Of a stretch of 8,693 bases of DNA, positions 1 to 5,797 are shown piece by piece. How positions within the stretch are numbered: the stretch's first letter is position 1; every line of letters begins with the position of its first letter. The stretch is from DASPPF01 sp032906705 (GTDB taxonomy: Archaea; Thermoproteota; Nitrososphaeria; Nitrososphaerales; Gagatemarchaeaceae), in assembly GCA_032906705.1 (NCBI GenBank), contig JAJTZC010000043.1:1-8693 (forward strand). The letters are read 5' to 3'. The notes below the pieces were generated by a model. The model was not told where the DNA came from. It saw only the letters and a list, made by a program, of their open reading frames with translations, and ran no database searches. The translations under genes were made by a program, and so were the position numbers.

Positions 1-275
1 ATAACTTCGCGCATCTTCCCTGTGAGTTGCCCGAGAATCAATTCGCTTGTCTCGGAATCCAACTCCTCGGCTAGTCGTTTGTACTCTTCGAACAGCCAGA
101 GGTTGCCGGATAGTTCCAACTCGGCATCGGTGATTAGTCTCATCAAGAGGGCCAGAGAACCGGTGTTAGCACGAGCTGTTCGGCTGCGTCTTGAGAATGG
201 CTTTATCGCAGATGCGAAGACGTTTGTATCAATGACGAAGCGTCTTAGGGCGTTCTCCCTTTCTGACTCGCTCAT
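1..275 (-). CDS. PIN-domain ribonuclease toxin, VapC-like (partial, 3' end outside window)
   Basis: Reading the minus strand from an ATG at 275 gives 91 residues before the window edge, with no stop. Residues 13-20 read FVIDTNVF, the first strand of the PIN domain, with D16 as the first metal-binding Asp. LFEEYKRLAEE at about 61-71 carries the acidic residues typical of the second PIN motif. The remaining catalytic Asp residues would lie beyond the edge. PIN toxins of this type are Mg-dependent RNases that cut RNA and stop growth until neutralised by the partner antitoxin. The start lies 47 nt inside the upstream antitoxin gene, in another frame, which suggests translational coupling. Third codon positions are visibly less G/C-biased than in the neighbouring genes, so horizontal transfer is possible. 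The PIN call is firm; the toxin role is inferred from the partner. Confidence 0.85.
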   Translation of the reverse strand, partial: MSESERENALRRFVIDTNVFASAIKPFSRRSRTARANTGSLALLMRLITDAELELSGNLWLFEEYKRLAEELDSETSELILGQLTGKMREV

Positions 276-493
276 TCGACTGCTCTTCGACCCTACTAGC
301 TATTTCGTCCACATCTTTCCCCTTAAGCTCCACTCTGAGTCGATCTGCGNNNNNNNNNNTTCAGGATCAGGACACCCCTGCCTGTCTCTGCTACGAGAAG
401 CGCGCTATCCTCCTTCAGATTCATCCTCTCCCGGATCTCCTTGGGAATTACCACTCTCCCCGCCTTGTCCATCGTCGTTATGGCTTCTGCCAT
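229..493 (-). CDS. AbrB/SpoVT-fold (VapB-like) antitoxin, interrupted by an assembly gap
   Basis: The minus strand from ATG 493 reads MAEAITTMDKAGRVVIPKEI and continues with RERMNLKEDSALLVAETGRG. The block DKAGRVVIPKEIR (about residues 9-21) is the signature of the AbrB/SpoVT swapped-hairpin DNA-binding domain. After the N run (350-359) the coding sequence continues one frame over, as ADRLRVELKGKDVDEIASRV and onward to a TGA at 231-229. This C-terminal tail is charged and helical, as expected for the toxin-binding arm of a VapB antitoxin. Total length is about 85-90 residues, normal for the family. Keeping one frame needs a gap length divisible by three, so the 10 N are a placeholder. Known members bind their own promoter as a complex with the toxin, so autoregulation through the box at 518-526 is likely but inferred. 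Confidence 0.85.
350..359. other. Assembly gap (10 N)
   Basis: Ten N lie inside the antitoxin gene. The frame before the gap and the frame after it do not match if the gap is exactly 10 nt, so either the N number is arbitrary or an indel is hidden here. Confidence 0.95.
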
Positions 494-517
494 TCTACCA
501 CTAATACCATAATGGCA

Positions 518-526
518 CTAAATAAG
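518..526. promoter_or_regulatory. Shared AT-rich TATA-like box for divergent transcripts
   Basis: CTAAATAAG on the plus strand reads CTTATTTAG on the minus strand. Its centre is 29 nt from the antitoxin ATG (493, minus) and 28 nt from an ATG at 550 on the plus strand. Archaeal TATA boxes lie about 26 nt before the transcription start, so both transcripts would be leaderless or nearly so. The core CTTATTT recurs at 5039-5045 with the same spacing to a start codon. One bidirectional box or two overlapping ones cannot be separated by eye. Confidence 0.5.
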
Positions 527-595
527 CATATTTGTTGCGAGGGTTTTCTATGACAAAGTGGTCGGTCAAGTGCAGCAGTCAAATGGACGGCGACC

Positions 596-802
596 TTGGG
601 CGCGACCGTCTACTACACGAAGCAGGTCAGAGGCCGACTCTGGCCCAAGGCAGCCAGGACGGGTGCTTACGCTTACGCCAACGAAGTGAGCAGGGAGCAG
701 GGAAGGGTCCAGTTCTACAACAGGCTGACCGACTCGGAATACAGCTACTTCATGACGAAGCCCAAAGAGGTCGGCGCGCCTTCTCCAAGCCCTTCACCTT
801 GA
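596..802 (+). CDS. Small unrecognised protein, 5' end uncertain, possibly frameshifted
   Basis: The frame that stops at 802 is open from 554 and reads naturally: TLGATVYYTKQVRGRLWPKA, later EVSREQGRVQFYNRLTDSEY, ending in a Pro/Ser tail. Of the 68 codons from TTG 596, 52 end in G or C, like the other genes here, so it is very probably coding. It has no recognisable domain, signal peptide or membrane segment; it is basic and rich in Tyr. The start is the problem. The only in-frame start codon is TTG 596, whereas the promoter box at 518-526 is placed for an ATG at 550, which lies in a different frame. Either the TTG is used from a leader of about 46 nt, or the gene began at 550 as MTKWSVK and a single-base insertion shifted it. 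It is oriented divergently from the toxin-antitoxin pair. Function unknown. Confidence 0.5.
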   Translation: MGATVYYTKQVRGRLWPKAARTGAYAYANEVSREQGRVQFYNRLTDSEYSYFMTKPKEVGAPSPSPSP

Positions 803-844
803 ATCGGCTACTATATTCGCGCTCGATGGTTCTATCAAGTCGTA

Positions 845-879
845 GGGTGATTGAGCATCGAAATCATTGAGAATCACCC
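845..879. repeat. Inverted repeat GGGTGATT / AATCACCC with 19-nt loop
   Basis: The two 8-bp arms (845-852 and 872-879) are perfect reverse complements. The loop also holds ATTGAG at 850-855 and again at 866-871. It lies 43 nt past the stop of the small plus-strand gene and 68 nt past the stop of the converging 947-3604 gene, so a two-way 3'-end structure is possible. No T-run follows either arm, so it does not look like a standard archaeal or intrinsic terminator; a protein-binding site is the alternative. Confidence 0.35.
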
Positions 880-946
880 AACAAGATGGCAGTGCCATGT
901 GGACACGGAGCCTTCGAACATCGCCCCGAGTATTACTGGGAAAAGG

Positions 947-3604
947 TCAGGGTTGTCGCCCACTCCTACCTCTCTTGCCGAGCGCGTAGACCACGAGTCC
1001 ACTCACCACTGCCGCAGCAGGGATGACTAGCCAGACCCAGGACGGTGAGTATGGCATGGGGATGTAGACAGCGGTTGTCGTGGTGCTCGTTAGGTTCGAG
1101 GTAACTGTAGATGTCTGAACGAGTATCGAAGTAGCCGTCGACGTCGAGGTAGATGTTATCGTGACCGTGCTTACCGAGGTGGCCGTTGTGGTGCTCGTCA
1201 GGGTCTGGGTAGTCGTCTGGGTCACGGTGGTGGTCGTCGTCAATGTGAGGAGCGGGACAACGACGCTGAGGCTCACAGGTTCGCTCTCCCCGACCGCGTT
1301 CGACGCTGTGACGTTGTAATAGTAAGTGGTTCCAGAAACCACAGAGCTGTCCGTGTACGATGTCTGGCTGCCGATCGATGCTAGAAGCCTTTCACCTGTC
1401 GACGAATCACCTCTGTACACCTTGTATCCAATCACCTGTGTGCCACCGTCGAAAGAGGGGGCACTCCATGAGAGGGTGACCTTGGTCGGGGTCGGGCTCG
1501 CATAGGGGAAGCGGGGTTGGAGGGGCACACCCGGGAAGTGTGGCCACTCGAGGAAACCCTGCCCATACGTGGAGACGTAGAGGTTCCCCCCGGCGTATTC
1601 CACGCTGGTGACTTCATGGGTGGCGTTCATGTTGAATGATAGGTTCTCCCATGTCGCACCCAGGTCCAGGCTCTCGAAGAAACCATTTCCCGTCCCTGCG
1701 AAAAGGGCGACCTGTCCGCCAACCTTGGCGAAGTAAACGGCCGGGGCTCCGCCGCAAGGTGGCGTGACCTCGGTTTGAACCCCGATACCCTGAACCAAGG
1801 AGAAGAGTCGACCACCGCTTGTGCTCCTGTAGAGGCCCGCATCTGTCCCGATAACCACCACGGACGAATTTACAGGGTCGATAGCTATCCTGGGTGTGCT
1901 TGCGAGCCCCCTCCCGCTCGATGCCCAGGTCGCCCCGCCGTCGATGGAATAGAGGAAGTCGTTGGTCGTAGACGCGTAAATTGTGCTCCCGAGCCCAGCA
2001 ACGGCGGTGACGGTCTGACTAGGTAGAGAGATCAGCTGGAAACTCTGGCCGTAATCTGGGCTCTTGTAGAGCCCGCCGCTAGTAGCCGCTAGCAAGTTGC
2101 TGGGTGAAGAGGGGTCCACCGCAATCTGATTAGGGCACACATTCCCCAGTCCCGGCGGGGGAATCGCGGAGTTGAGAGTGAAAGTATTGCCTCCGTCAGT
2201 GGATGTAAACAACCCACTAATGGTAAAAACATATGCATAACGGCTGTTCGCCGGGTTGATCAGGGCGCCGCCGTCCTCACCGTACGCAGTGGAACTGATC
2301 GTCCACGAGGAGCCGCCGTCGAACGACACGATTGGACTATAATCTTGGACGGCAGAGATGAATGTCCGTCCGTCGCCGCTGACGCTGCCAGCCGTGAGTA
2401 GGGAGTTTGCCAAGTTCCCGTTGAGCGAAGTCCATGTCAATCCGCCGTCCTTCGTCTCGTAGATTCCCTGGTCAGAGGCGACGAGAACCACATTGCCGTT
2501 CTGGGGAGTCACAATCGCCCCCCTCACATCGGCATTCAGGTTGAGATTCGTGAAGGACTTGCCGCCGTCGGTCGACTTTGAGGAAGAAGCGTAGCCGCCC
2601 ATCGCGAAGATGACGCCTGGTTTGTTCGGGTCCGTGGCTACATACTGGATGTCCACCGGGGCTGAAGGCACCTGTGACCAGGCACCGCCACCGTCGGTCG
2701 ATGACCAGAGGGTCTGAACGGTGTAGGAGTTGACCCATGCGACTGTGTACACTGTGGTGGGGGATGTCGAATTGATGGCTAGCGACCATATCGTTGCCGA
2801 GCTGAACCGGAACTTTGTGTTCCAAGACGCCCCGCCATCCGTCGAACTCATTATCGTCCCGTCATGGAGTCCTGCGTAGAGGGTTCGACCATCCTTCGAA
2901 AACGCAAGTGCCCTGACGGGGGTGGTGGTTGGGGCTACGGAAGTCCATGTCATTCCGAAGTCCTGAGAGGATAGGATTCCGTAGGAGGTACCGGCGAAGA
3001 CGATTGTGCCGACTAAGATGAGTGCGCTGGCTGGGGAAAAAACTGTCAAGCTCCAATATTGTCCGCCGTTGCTCGTCCTGAAGATTCCAGAGAACCAAGT
3101 TCCAGCCAAGGCGATGTTGGGGTCGCCCGGGTCCATCAAGATGGCACTTACGTAGTGGTCGGTCAGACCGCTATCAATGTCAGACCAGTGAGCACCGCCG
3201 TCCTTCGTGAGGAATGCACCCCCATCACTGTGAGGTCCTGAATTTCCGGGTCCTGTCCCCGAACCCGCGTAGATGATACTCAGGTTTGAGCTAAACGAAA
3301 GGGTGTTCACCTTCCCCGCTCCCGCGTTTCCAACGAGACTCTGTTGAGTCGATCTTGAGATTGCTCTCGGGCCAACCGACGCCCAAGGTGCAAACGCTGG
3401 TGGGTCAGACGCTGGATTGCGCGAGCTTGTGCTGGGCTGAACGGCGGGCGCTAGGTTGGACACGGAGACGTGACGAACCGCCTCTTGGACACCATTCGTA
3501 GGCGGAATAAAGGATGCCAGCCCCAAGAGGATGATGCTTGTCACGACTGCGGTCGCAGCTCGACTGGTTAGATGCCGAGTGCAAGTTCTTGCCAACCTTC
3601 CCAT
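947..3604 (-). CDS. Large cell-surface Asp-box (BNR) beta-propeller protein with FN3 domain, Thr-rich stalk and C-terminal membrane anchor
   Basis: From ATG 3604 the protein has 885 residues. Residues about 1-38 form a signal peptide: a basic start (MGRLARTCTRH) and then the hydrophobic stretch TAVVTSIILLGLASFI. Residues about 98-693 carry some 13 Asp-box repeats of the pattern S/T-x-D-G-G-x-x-W/F, enough for two seven-bladed propellers as in sortilin-like or GH74-like proteins. Residues about 693-784 resemble a fibronectin type III domain (TLSWSAPSFDGG, YKVYRG, YYYNVTASNAVGES). Residues 787-848 are almost all Thr, Ser and Val. A membrane helix (WVWLVIPAAAVVSGLVVYAL) and a basic tail end the protein. 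It should stand on the outer face of the cell with the propellers outward; binding of glycans or proteins, or polysaccharide hydrolysis, is possible, but I see no assignable catalytic residues. Other in-frame starts are ATG 3628 and GTG 3730; 3604 gives the best signal peptide and has a TATA-like box 25 nt upstream. Confidence 0.88.
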   Translation of the reverse strand: MGRLARTCTRHLTSRAATAVVTSIILLGLASFIPPTNGVQEAVRHVSVSNLAPAVQPSTSSRNPASDPPAFAPWASVGPRAISRSTQQSLVGNAGAGKVNTLSFSSNLSIIYAGSGTGPGNSGPHSDGGAFLTKDGGAHWSDIDSGLTDHYVSAILMDPGDPNIALAGTWFSGIFRTSNGGQYWSLTVFSPASALILVGTIVFAGTSYGILSSQDFGMTWTSVAPTTTPVRALAFSKDGRTLYAGLHDGTIMSSTDGGASWNTKFRFSSATIWSLAINSTSPTTVYTVAWVNSYTVQTLWSSTDGGGAWSQVPSAPVDIQYVATDPNKPGVIFAMGGYASSSKSTDGGKSFTNLNLNADVRGAIVTPQNGNVVLVASDQGIYETKDGGLTWTSLNGNLANSLLTAGSVSGDGRTFISAVQDYSPIVSFDGGSSWTISSTAYGEDGGALINPANSRYAYVFTISGLFTSTDGGNTFTLNSAIPPPGLGNVCPNQIAVDPSSPSNLLAATSGGLYKSPDYGQSFQLISLPSQTVTAVAGLGSTIYASTTNDFLYSIDGGATWASSGRGLASTPRIAIDPVNSSVVVIGTDAGLYRSTSGGRLFSLVQGIGVQTEVTPPCGGAPAVYFAKVGGQVALFAGTGNGFFESLDLGATWENLSFNMNATHEVTSVEYAGGNLYVSTYGQGFLEWPHFPGVPLQPRFPYASPTPTKVTLSWSAPSFDGGTQVIGYKVYRGDSSTGERLLASIGSQTSYTDSSVVSGTTYYYNVTASNAVGESEPVSLSVVVPLLTLTTTTTVTQTTTQTLTSTTTATSVSTVTITSTSTSTATSILVQTSTVTSNLTSTTTTAVYIPMPYSPSWVWLVIPAAAVVSGLVVYALGKRGRSGRQP
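1061..1246 (-). repeat. Low-complexity segment coding for the Thr/Ser/Val stalk
   Basis: About 62 residues of the surface protein are TTTTTVTQTTT-like runs, giving a DNA stretch of repeated ACN/GTN/TCN codons. Such stalks are often glycosylated in archaeal surface proteins and hold the outer domains away from the membrane. The codons vary in third position, so this is a protein-level repeat rather than a recent DNA duplication. Confidence 0.8.
1646..3211 (-). repeat. Array of about 13 Asp-box (BNR) motifs
   Basis: The motifs, in protein order, include TKDGGAHW, TSNGGQYW, SQDFGMTW, STDGGASW, STDGGGAW, STDGGKSF, TKDGGLTW, SFDGGSSW, STDGGNTF, SPDYGQSF, SIDGGATW, STSGGRLF and SLDLGATW. They recur every 36-50 residues, one per propeller blade. 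Most contain the codons for Asp-Gly-Gly, which gives the DNA a recurring GCCGCCGTC-like word on the plus strand. The count is by eye, and further degenerate blades may exist. Confidence 0.8.
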
Positions 3605-3623
3605 TGGGATATTGATTCCCGCG

Positions 3624-3635
3624 AACATAAGAATC
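3624..3635 (-). promoter_or_regulatory. Possible TATA-like box of the surface-protein gene
   Basis: GATTCTTATGTT on the minus strand is centred about 25 nt before ATG 3604. This is the spacing expected for a leaderless archaeal start, and it supports 3604 over 3628, whose ATG lies inside the box. The match to a TATA box is weak. A second option is the TTATA core at 3731-3735, which would give a leader of about 100 nt. Confidence 0.3.
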
Positions 3636-3720
3636 TTGCAAAATCCACTTCTGTCAAGTCTTCGGGTTACGGAGTGTGAAATTTGTTCGTGACCACCCGA
3701 CAGCTTAACAGAGCCAAACC

Positions 3721-3745
3721 TTGGCCACACTTATAGTGTGGTCAA
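3721..3745. promoter_or_regulatory. Imperfect palindrome around a TATA-like core: promoter with putative operator
   Basis: TTGGCCACAC and GTGTGGTCAA are reverse complements except for one G-T position, and they flank TTATA (3731-3735). The core CTTATAG is centred 33 nt before ATG 3766, so it can be the TATA box of the plus-strand gene with a leader of a few nt. It also faces the surface-protein gene on the other side. A dimeric repressor bound to the arms would cover the TATA box. The palindrome is directly visible; the operator role is inference. Confidence 0.5.
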
Positions 3746-3765
3746 CCCGGATTCCACCAGCCTCC

Positions 3766-4249
3766 ATGAGCGTGCGCCGTTTCCAGGTGATGGCCTTGTT
3801 GCAGGCGGCCCGGGCGTTTGTGCTGGGCCTGCCCCTCGATTCAGCTTTCTCTTGGGGTCTTAACAGGTCAATCTTCTACGCGGCCGCGAAGAGAGGTTTC
3901 AAGGGCGGTTCTGGTGCCGGGCCCGCATCGGGCGGGGTCGGGCGCGGGAGCTCAAAGGGCGGCAGCACCTACTTCTTGGGTGACGAGATGGCCTTCAAGA
4001 AGGAGAAAGGCGGCAGGTTATACTTCACAATCGGTGGTGAGGTCCAGACCGAGGATNNNNNNNNNNNNNNNNNNNNNNNNNNNNNNNNNNNNNNNNNNNN
4101 NNNNNNNNNNNNNNNNNNNNNNNNNNNNNNNNNNNNNNNNNNNNNNGTTCTTCTCGCAGGTCTACAGGCCCAAGAGGGACGAGTTCGCCGAAAGATGGAC
4201 AGGGTTGGTTGAAGGCTCGGCAAGTGCCACCCGTCCGAAGAAGAGATAA
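3766..4249 (+). CDS. Unrecognised conserved-looking protein, interrupted by an assembly gap
   Basis: From ATG 3766 the protein begins MSVRRFQVMALLQAARAFVL and continues GLPLDSAFSWGLNRSIFYAA and AAKRGFKGG. A Gly/Ser-rich linker (about residues 45-65) follows, then TYFLGDEMAFKKEKGGRLYFTI and GGEVQTED up to the N run. After the gap the coding frame is FFSQVYRPKRDEFAERWTGL, ending KKR at TAA 4247-4249, one frame over. Both halves have the same codon style and the same strand, and no start codon is needed in between, so I treat them as one gene; a continuous frame needs a gap length that leaves remainder 2 on division by 3. It has no signal peptide or catalytic motif I can name, and the charged, aromatic make-up suggests a cytosolic protein. 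ATG 3790 is an alternative start. The 3' end overlaps the methyltransferase gene. Function unknown. Confidence 0.65.
4057..4146. other. Assembly gap (90 N)
   Basis: Ninety N lie inside the preceding gene. The reading frames on the two sides do not agree with a 90-nt gap, so the number is probably an estimate from read pairs. Confidence 0.95.
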
Positions 4250-5009
4250 ATCGAGACAAGACCTTCTCAACCCGTTGGAAAGTTTTCCTGAATGGGCGGG
4301 CGAGTTCTACCGTCTCTATAGTACGCCCTACGCTCCTGGCTCAGAGGCCGCGACGACCAGGGTCGAGCAGGGTCTTCCTCACATCCTCAAGCATCTTCCC
4401 AAGAAGGGCTCGAGTGTTCTCGACCTCTGCTGCGGAGCGGGAGTCTACCTCTTCCCTCTGGAGAAGGCGGGGTATAGAATGACAGGCTTGGACATCCAGG
4501 GTAGAATGGTCAGGGCCGCAAGGCAGTACGCAAAGAAACACGGCTCCAAAGCCAGCATCCTGAAGGGTGACGCCACGAGGCTGAAGTTCGGCGCCAGCGC
4601 CTTCGACGCCGTCGTCTTCTTGGGCGCTCCATTCGGCCACTTTGGCCTGGTCGATTTCCAGCAGATAGCGCGCGAGACTTTTCGCGTGCTCAGGTCTGGC
4701 GGGGTCATGGTCGCCGAGGTCAACGACCACGTCGCGATGATGATGGCCGGAGTCTATCAGCGCATCCTCTACGAGCCATCCGGCGAGAAGGACGTCGTCT
4801 CAATCCACACTCGCTACGACCCAGAGAAGGGGACATTCAACCGCCTCTTCGTCGATTTCGGCTCGAAGAGGAGGTTCAAGGGTTCGTTCCGAATTTGGAC
4901 TCCATGGATTCTCGAGTTCATTATGGCCAACGTGGGATTCAGGCTCACTGCTTCCGAGCAGGGATCCTTCGGTCTATACACGAGATTCCAAGCTTACCGA
5001 AAGCCGTAG
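4224..5009 (+). CDS. Class I SAM-dependent methyltransferase
   Basis: From GTG 4224 the protein has 261 residues. VLDLCCGAG at about 65-73 is motif I, the glycine-rich SAM-binding loop. TGLDIQGRMV supplies the acidic residue (about D90) that binds the SAM ribose. LKGDATRLKF is the following motif with its Asp, and FDAVVFLGAPFGHFG and FRVLRSGGVMVAEVND are the later core strands. The order is that of Methyltransf_11/25-type enzymes. The C-terminal part (about 170-261) forms the substrate side and ends like many small-molecule methyltransferases. The substrate cannot be read from sequence. There is no ATG near the 5' end: TTG 4209, GTG 4224 and TTG 4275 are all possible. The first two overlap the upstream gene, which suggests one transcript with it; 4275 would leave a 25-nt gap and start just before FPEWAGEFYRLY. 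Family call firm, start uncertain. Confidence 0.88.
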   Translation: MPPVRRRDKSRQDLLNPLESFPEWAGEFYRLYSTPYAPGSEAATTRVEQGLPHILKHLPKKGSSVLDLCCGAGVYLFPLEKAGYRMTGLDIQGRMVRAARQYAKKHGSKASILKGDATRLKFGASAFDAVVFLGAPFGHFGLVDFQQIARETFRVLRSGGVMVAEVNDHVAMMMAGVYQRILYEPSGEKDVVSIHTRYDPEKGTFNRLFVDFGSKRRFKGSFRIWTPWILEFIMANVGFRLTASEQGSFGLYTRFQAYRKP

Positions 5010-5038
5010 GCGTCGTGTCGTCAAACCCGTCCACTAGG

Positions 5039-5045
5039 CTTATTT
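5039..5045 (+). promoter_or_regulatory. TATA-like box of the zincin gene
   Basis: CTTATTT is centred 29 nt before TTG 5071, matching the core and spacing of the box before the antitoxin gene. It implies a leaderless transcript beginning at or close to the TTG, and a promoter separate from that of the methyltransferase that ends at 5009. Confidence 0.5.
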
Positions 5046-5070
5046 CCCATTCGACTCAGTCCCGCCTATC

Positions 5071-5568
5071 TTGGTCCATGATGCCAAGCTGAAGGTCAAG
5101 ATCGAGCGTGACGTCCCCATCGAGCTTTTTCCCCTTACCAGGTTCTTCAAGGGTCTCGACAAGGTGCAGGCTCTGCGCGACATTTTCGGGGACAAAACCG
5201 AACAGGTCCTGAAGAGCATGAAGGTGGAGTTCTATTCAGCACGGTGGGGGTACATGGGGGTCAACGACAAGGACGGGCACATACTGATCAGCGCTCATCA
5301 CATGAAGCACAGCCCCACCCGGACCCTTTACCTCGACATCATCCATGAGCTCTTCCACATCAAGCAGCATATGAACGGGAAGAAGCTCTTCCTTGATGAG
5401 TTCGACTACTTCGACAGCCCCATCGAGATAGAGGCGTACGAGTTCACAGTCAAGGAGGCGAAGAGGCTCGGGATGACGAACAAGCAGATTGTAGATTACC
5501 TCGAAGTGCCTTGGGCCGACAAGAAGCAGTTGAACAGGTTCGTGAAGCGGCTCGGGCTAAAGCCCTAG
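5071..5568 (+). CDS. Small zincin-type metalloprotease-like protein with HELFH motif
   Basis: The protein has 165 residues. IIHELFHIKQH places an HExxH zinc site at H92-E93-H96. About 25 residues later SPIEIEAYEFTVKEAKRLG gives E119, E121 or E124 as the probable third zinc ligand on a following helix, the arrangement of ImmA/IrrE-like and related gluzincins. Preceding strands (KVEFYSARWGYMGV, GHILISAHHM) fit the beta-sheet that leads into the active-site helix. It has no signal peptide or membrane helix, so it should act in the cytosol. No helix-turn-helix domain is attached and no repressor gene lies nearby, so a phage-type ImmA role is not supported; a housekeeping or minimal-protease role is equally possible. 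The only in-frame start is TTG 5071 (the overlapping ATG codons at 5078 and 5081 are in another frame), and the box at 5039 supports it. Metal site clear, substrate unknown. Confidence 0.8.
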   Translation: MVHDAKLKVKIERDVPIELFPLTRFFKGLDKVQALRDIFGDKTEQVLKSMKVEFYSARWGYMGVNDKDGHILISAHHMKHSPTRTLYLDIIHELFHIKQHMNGKKLFLDEFDYFDSPIEIEAYEFTVKEAKRLGMTNKQIVDYLEVPWADKKQLNRFVKRLGLKP

Positions 5569-5760
5569 CCTCCCTGTGAGTACTCGAATAGGCTTTGGCC
5601 GAGAGCTCGTGCGTGCTCAAATGTTGACGGACTCGCCGAGCCTTCATCGCGCGAGGAATGCTGCTTGAAGGACCTACAATACGGATGATTCCGGAACCAG
5701 CACATCATCAGCGGACAGTCAGTAATGAAAGGTCTCAAGCGGCCGAGAAACCCAGCAGGG

Positions 5761-5767
5761 TTATTAC
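5761..5767 (+). promoter_or_regulatory. TATA-like box in the 5569-5797 intergenic stretch
   Basis: TTATTAC is centred 34 nt before ATG 5798, which predicts a leader of only a few nt. The rest of the 229-nt stretch between the zincin gene and this gene shows no convincing ORF, RNA gene or T-run terminator. Reading upstream of 5798 in frame stays open to a TGA at 5726, but without a start codon that improves the fit. Confidence 0.4.
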
Positions 5768-5797
5768 GCAGCTTCCGCGCGACATCAGGGGCCATAC

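Noticed and set aside
22..504. Plus-strand open frame of 160 codons
   Set aside because: It is antisense to the antitoxin-toxin pair, Ser/Pro-rich, and stays open only because of the N run; the minus strand carries clear AbrB and PIN motifs.
550..870. Plus-strand frame starting at ATG 550 and running to 870
   Set aside because: After the first few residues it is Arg/Gln/Gly-rich with no protein-like pattern, while the next frame over has strong third-position G/C bias; only its start region may be real.
1775..2026. Plus-strand open frame inside the surface-protein gene
   Set aside because: Antisense to the Asp-box region, with Cys/Pro/Arg-rich random composition and no promoter-like box.
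1646..3211. CRISPR-like or tandem DNA repeat suggested by the recurring GCCGCCGTC word
   Set aside because: The word is the codon trace of Asp-Gly-Gly in propeller blades; spacing varies and flanking bases are not conserved.
4341..4730. Minus-strand open frame of 129 codons
   Set aside because: It lies opposite the SAM-binding core of the methyltransferase and shows no motif; it is a by-product of G/C-rich codons.
5071..5568. Phage ImmA-type anti-repressor system
   Set aside because: HELFH is compatible, but no repressor, integrase or other phage gene lies in the window.
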